From an uncultured beta proteobacterium (GTDB lineage: Bacteria; Pseudomonadota; Gammaproteobacteria; Burkholderiales; Burkholderiaceae_C), in the NCBI GenBank assembly GCA_903927495.1, contig CAIYNH010000741.1, forward strand, positions 1 through 21,451: DNA of 21,451 nucleotides, in the 5' to 3' direction. The translations under genes were made by a program, and so were the position numbers. This document shows, piece by piece, positions 18,243 to 21,451 of this stretch (its first letter is position 1; every line of letters begins with the position of its first letter). The notes below the pieces were generated by a model. That model worked only from the letters and a program-made list of their open reading frames with translations, was not told the origin of the DNA and did not search any database.

Positions 18243-19743
18243 AAAACCGTGGCAAATCTGGGTGCTTGATCTGGCCCCCACGCACCAGCATCCGGCCGTA
18301 TTCGGCGCAGCGGTGCAAGGTTGGGATGACCTTTCCCGGGTTGAGCAGACCGCGTGGATCAAAGGCACGCTTGATGCCAAACATCTGCTCGTTCTCGGTC
18401 GCAGAAAACTGCACGCACATGGAGTTGAGCTTTTCCACACCCACGCCGTGTTCACCAGTCACCGTGCCGCCCATGGCCACACTGGTTTCCAGGATGTCGG
18501 CACCAAACAACTCACAGCGGTGCAGTTGATCTGGGTCGTTGGCATCAAACAAGATCAGCGGATGCAGGTTGCCATCACCCGCATGAAACACGTTGGCACA
18601 GCGCAAGCGGTATTTCTTCTCCATTTCGGCAATGGCCAGCAAAATGTCGGCCACACGTTTACGCGGAATGGTGGAATCCATGCACATATAGTCCGGGCTG
18701 ATACGGCCGCTGGCGGGGAATGCATTTTTGCGCCCACTCCAGAATTTCAGGCGCTCGGCCTCGCTTTCACTTACTGCAATTTTTGTAGCTCCCGCTGCTA
18801 GCAGCACTAGCGACATACGGCCAATTTCCTCTTCAACTTCGGCAGGTGTACCATCGCTCTCGCAGAGCAAAATAGCCGCCGCGTCGAGATCGTAACCGGC
18901 GTGCACGTAGTCTTCTACAGCGGCGGTCATGGGCTTGTCCATCATCTCAAGTCCGGCCGGAATGATGCCGTTGGCAATCACTGCCGCCACCGCCTCACCG
19001 GCTTTTCGAATGTCATCAAAGCTGGCCATGATGCAGCGTGCCAGTTGCGGCTTGGGGATCAGCTTGACGGTGACTTCGGTGACCACGGCCAGCATGCCTT
19101 CAGAGCCGATCACAACACTGAGCAGATCAAAGCCCGGCGCATCAAGCGCGTCTGAGCCAAACTCAAGTGGCGCACCGTCCATGGCGAAGCCACGCACTTT
19201 CAGGATGTTGTGCAGCGTCAAACCGTACTTGAGGCAGTGCACGCCGCCCGAGTTTTCCGCCACGTTGCCACCAATGGTGCAGGCAATTTGGCTGGACGGG
19301 TCGGGCGCGTAATACAGACCCAGCGGTGCCGCCGCCTCGCTGATGGCCAGGTTACGCACGCCGCATTGCACCACCGCCGTGCGTGCCAAGAGGTCGAGCT
19401 TGAGAATCTTGTTGAACTTGGCCAGCGACAAGGTCACGCCCATGGGGTGCGGCATGGCCCCGCCAGACAAACCGGTGCCCGCCCCACGCGCCACCACCGG
19501 CACCCCCAAGCGCTGACAGGTACGCAAGACTGCTTGCACCTGGGTCTCGTCCTCGGGCAGGGCCACCAGCAACGGACGCTGCCGGTAGGCGGTCAGGCCA
19601 TCGCATTCGTAAGGCGTAGTGTCCTCGTTATTCCAAAGCACACAATGCTTAGGCAAATCAGACTGCAAAGCTTTCACCACTAGTGATTGAAGCTCTGTTT
19701 TTGATAGTGATTGAGTAGCTTCCGAGAGCAAGTCAGCGTGCAT
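18241..19743 (-). CDS. glcD: FAD-linked oxidase, GlcD-type glycolate/D-lactate dehydrogenase (500 aa)
   Basis: This is a flavoprotein of the VAO/PCMH fold that oxidises a 2-hydroxy-acid such as glycolate or D-lactate. The N-terminal FAD-binding half (about 50-230) contains VVARGAGTGLSGGA (83-96), the PDPSSQIACTIGGNVAENSG pyrophosphate-binding region (148-166) and SEGMLAVVTEV. The C-terminal FAD-oxidase half (about 235-475) contains VFHAGDGNLHPL (385-396) and GGTVTGEHGVG (425-435), then the LLNPGKV ending. No GlcE or GlcF partner is in the window, so it may be a single-subunit dehydrogenase or rely on subunits elsewhere. It leads a tight unit with lrgA and lrgB. The first 30 residues are variable, with AT-rich codons (tca, cta) unlike the rest. 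AGGA about 9 nt before the ATG at 19743 supports the start. Glycolate versus D-lactate cannot be decided here. Confidence 0.88.
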   Translation of the reverse strand: MHADLLSEATQSLSKTELQSLVVKALQSDLPKHCVLWNNEDTTPYECDGLTAYRQRPLLVALPEDETQVQAVLRTCQRLGVPVVARGAGTGLSGGAMPHPMGVTLSLAKFNKILKLDLLARTAVVQCGVRNLAISEAAAPLGLYYAPDPSSQIACTIGGNVAENSGGVHCLKYGLTLHNILKVRGFAMDGAPLEFGSDALDAPGFDLLSVVIGSEGMLAVVTEVTVKLIPKPQLARCIMASFDDIRKAGEAVAAVIANGIIPAGLEMMDKPMTAAVEDYVHAGYDLDAAAILLCESDGTPAEVEEEIGRMSLVLLAAGATKIAVSESEAERLKFWSGRKNAFPASGRISPDYMCMDSTIPRKRVADILLAIAEMEKKYRLRCANVFHAGDGNLHPLILFDANDPDQLHRCELFGADILETSVAMGGTVTGEHGVGVEKLNSMCVQFSATENEQMFGIKRAFDPRGLLNPGKVIPTLHRCAEYGRMLVRGGQIKHPDLPRF

Positions 19744-20015
19744 GGTGTTGATCCTGAGACGAATAGGGTGAACCGCACTCTAAGCTAAATTGAGCCGCTA
19801 CGGCGTGAGTAAACTTAACAAACTCGTTGAAACCGCCGAGTTGGCGAGTTGAGTACCTCCAAAATGCAGCATCTGCTCGCTTCTAATTCCATTTGTAAAT
19901 CATTTGCGTGTAGGTATTGAGCCGCAGTTATTGCAGCATCAAGACAAGAAGAGACATCAACGGCAGGGATGATTTAGCAATGGAATATGCCTTCAGGGAT
20001 TTAACCCAGCGGGCA
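19744..20015. other. Intergenic region upstream of glcD and downstream of the GGDEF-EAL gene
   Basis: These 272 bp carry no supported gene. The left part should hold the glcD promoter, and the inverted repeat at 19821-19850 lies there. A six-pair imperfect hairpin can be drawn around 19921-19938 but has no T-tract. The GGDEF-EAL terminator was not identified. Confidence 0.6.
19821..19850. promoter_or_regulatory. AACTCG/CGAGTT repeat cluster upstream of glcD (candidate operator)
   Basis: AACTCG (19821-19826) is an inverted match to CGAGTT at 19837-19842, which is repeated directly at 19845-19850. The cluster lies 78-107 bp upstream of the glcD ATG. Three half-sites this close could bind a regulator (GntR-type regulators often control glycolate/lactate genes), but no regulator gene is nearby. 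Confidence 0.25.
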
Positions 20016-21451
20016 TCAGGTCACCCGAACCATCACGAACTTAAACAACTCCTGCGCAGGCATCGGTTTAGCAAAGAGATACCCTTGCACCTGATCGCAA
20101 CCGAGCGAGCGCAAAACCGCCAGCTGCTCGGCTGTTTCGACACCTTCCGCAATCACACTCATTCCCAGCGCTTGACCCATGGCGATCACCGCAGTACAAA
20201 TAGCAAGGTCATCCTGATCATCGGGTAGACCACGCACAAAAGACTGATCCACCTTGAGATTGTCCAGCGGCAACCCCTTGAGTTGGCTCAGACTGGAATA
20301 ACCGGTGCCGAAGTCATCCAAAGCGAGCATGACACCGATGCCCTTGAGTTGCTGCATCGTCGCGATGGTCACATCGGCATCCTGCATCACAGAAGTCTCT
20401 GTCAACTCCATTTCAAGGCAGTTCGCTGGGACTCCATATTCTGAGAGAGTTTGCACCACGTCATCGAGCAGCGACTTTTGATTGAAATGTTTGGCCGATA
20501 GATTAATGGCTATCGGAATATGCGCCATTCCAGCCTGCTGCCATTCGCGAATTTGGCGACAGACCTCACGCAATACCCACTCCCCTATGGCCACGATCAG
20601 GCCGCGCTCTTCAGCCACTGGAATGAAGTGAGCAGGTGATATTAAGCCGCGCTGTGGGTGCTGCCAGCGGATTAGCGCCTCGGCCCCAATAACCTTGCCA
20701 CTGGCCAGTTCAATTTGGGGCTGGTAATACAAACGAAGCTGTCCGTCACTCAAAGCCAGCCGCAATTCACTTTCGATCAGCAGCATGCCCAACGCGCGTG
20801 CGTTCATGTCTGCCGTGTGAAACTTGTAACTATTGCGACCCGACTTTTTGGCGTATGAGAGGGCATTGTCGGCACTCTTGAGCAGTTCCAGCACATCAGC
20901 ACCATCATCAGGAAATATAGCCACGCCGATGCAGACGGTAACCGTCAACGCCTGTTCCTCCACCACGATCGATTGCTCTGTCATTGCTTTTTGCACCCGC
21001 TCGACCGCTTGCACGATCAGTTCAATTTCCAGCGCCCGGTCCACTTCGGAAATTGCCACCACAAATTCGTCGCCGCCCATCCGAGCGGTGATGTCGGCGC
21101 CGCGAAACTGCTCGATCAGACGGCGACCGACTTCCTTGAGCACCCGATCGCCCACAATGTGCCCCATGGAGTCGTTGATTACCTTAAATCCATCCAACCC
21201 GATAGAGAGAATGGCAAACTTCTTGCCGCTGCGCTGCATGGAGCGCAACATGCCATCGAGAAGCTCAGACAGACTGACTCGATTCGGCAAACCGGTGAGC
21301 GGGTCGTGCAATGCCTGGTGCACCAATACGGCCTGGTGCGCTCGATCCACTTCTTCGCTTTGTGCATGGATGGTCTGTTCCGCTCGCCGCACAATGGCAA
21401 ATAAAAATCCGTAGAGTAAACCCAAACTAGCCAGCACCAGGCCCACAATTC
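20016..21451 (-). CDS. GGDEF-EAL protein (C-terminal part, runs off right edge), probable c-di-GMP phosphodiesterase
   Basis: The frame stays open to the window edge; a GTG at 21446 is probably an internal Val, because a membrane helix ([20 protein letters not shown]) is already under way there. So the protein has an N-terminal membrane or sensor part outside the window. GGDEF begins at [10 protein letters not shown], with MGGDEF and an RGAD inhibitory-type site five residues before the motif. However, the metal-binding DxD reads [10 protein letters not shown]: the first Asp is Gly. EAL keeps [38 protein letters not shown] and VQGY, so it looks catalytic. The likely net activity is c-di-GMP hydrolysis, with the GGDEF half as a GTP-sensing or structural domain (inference from composite GGDEF-EAL proteins). 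It is separated from glcD by 272 bp and belongs to its own unit. Confidence 0.9.
   Translation of the reverse strand, partial: IVGLVLASLGLLYGFLFAIVRRAEQTIHAQSEEVDRAHQAVLVHQALHDPLTGLPNRVSLSELLDGMLRSMQRSGKKFAILSIGLDGFKVINDSMGHIVGDRVLKEVGRRLIEQFRGADITARMGGDEFVVAISEVDRALEIELIVQAVERVQKAMTEQSIVVEEQALTVTVCIGVAIFPDDGADVLELLKSADNALSYAKKSGRNSYKFHTADMNARALGMLLIESELRLALSDGQLRLYYQPQIELASGKVIGAEALIRWQHPQRGLISPAHFIPVAEERGLIVAIGEWVLREVCRQIREWQQAGMAHIPIAINLSAKHFNQKSLLDDVVQTLSEYGVPANCLEMELTETSVMQDADVTIATMQQLKGIGVMLALDDFGTGYSSLSQLKGLPLDNLKVDQSFVRGLPDDQDDLAICTAVIAMGQALGMSVIAEGVETAEQLAVLRSLGCDQVQGYLFAKPMPAQELFKFVMVRVT

Overview
The window looks like chromosomal DNA of a betaproteobacterium, most likely a Comamonadaceae member of the Rhodoferax/Polaromonas type. 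This is inference from three things: GC-rich codon use, the density of hybrid histidine kinases and cyclic-di-GMP proteins, and a short AT-bounded interspersed repeat that I recall as common in that family. No rRNA, tRNA, CRISPR array, transposase or phage gene was found.

Region 1 (1-13832, all minus strand) is one long, tightly packed signalling array, described here in transcription order. REC-GGDEF diguanylate cyclase (12846-13832) comes first. Then come hybrid kinase HK-A (PAS, HisKA, HATPase, REC, REC, HPt; 9332-12832), a lone PhnD-like periplasmic binding protein (8421-9245) and hybrid kinase HK-B (HAMP, HisKA, HATPase, REC; 6424-8391). The array continues with a REC-EAL phosphodiesterase (5162-6352), hybrid kinase HK-C (Cache-like sensor, HAMP, two PAS, HisKA, HATPase, pseudo-receiver, REC, HPt; 1269-5165) and an HDOD protein (329-1243). 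It ends with the start of a MASE1-type membrane protein that runs off the left edge. Gaps are short (13, 86, 29, 71, 25 bp) and two junctions are 4-bp ATGA overlaps, so most or all of it is probably one operon. The kinases feed two single-domain receivers with opposite enzymatic outputs, one making and one degrading c-di-GMP, and the binding protein probably brings a ligand to a kinase. This array is the most system-like feature of the window.

Region 2 (13833-17104) holds a chemoreceptor (14048-15799, minus) ending in an xWETF CheR/CheB tether. It is transcribed away from a D-malate/tartrate-type decarboxylating dehydrogenase (16016-17104, plus). A possible intrinsic terminator for the chemoreceptor lies at 13896-13915.

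Region 3 (17166-19743, minus) is a compact three-gene unit: a GlcD-type FAD oxidase followed by LrgA and LrgB. Start and stop signals overlap. The arrangement suggests a 2-hydroxy-acid (glycolate or D-lactate) oxidase coupled to a small-carboxylate transporter.

Region 4 (20016-21451, minus) is the C-terminal part of a GGDEF-EAL protein whose GGDEF half has lost a metal-binding aspartate, so it is probably a phosphodiesterase. Its N-terminus is beyond the right edge.
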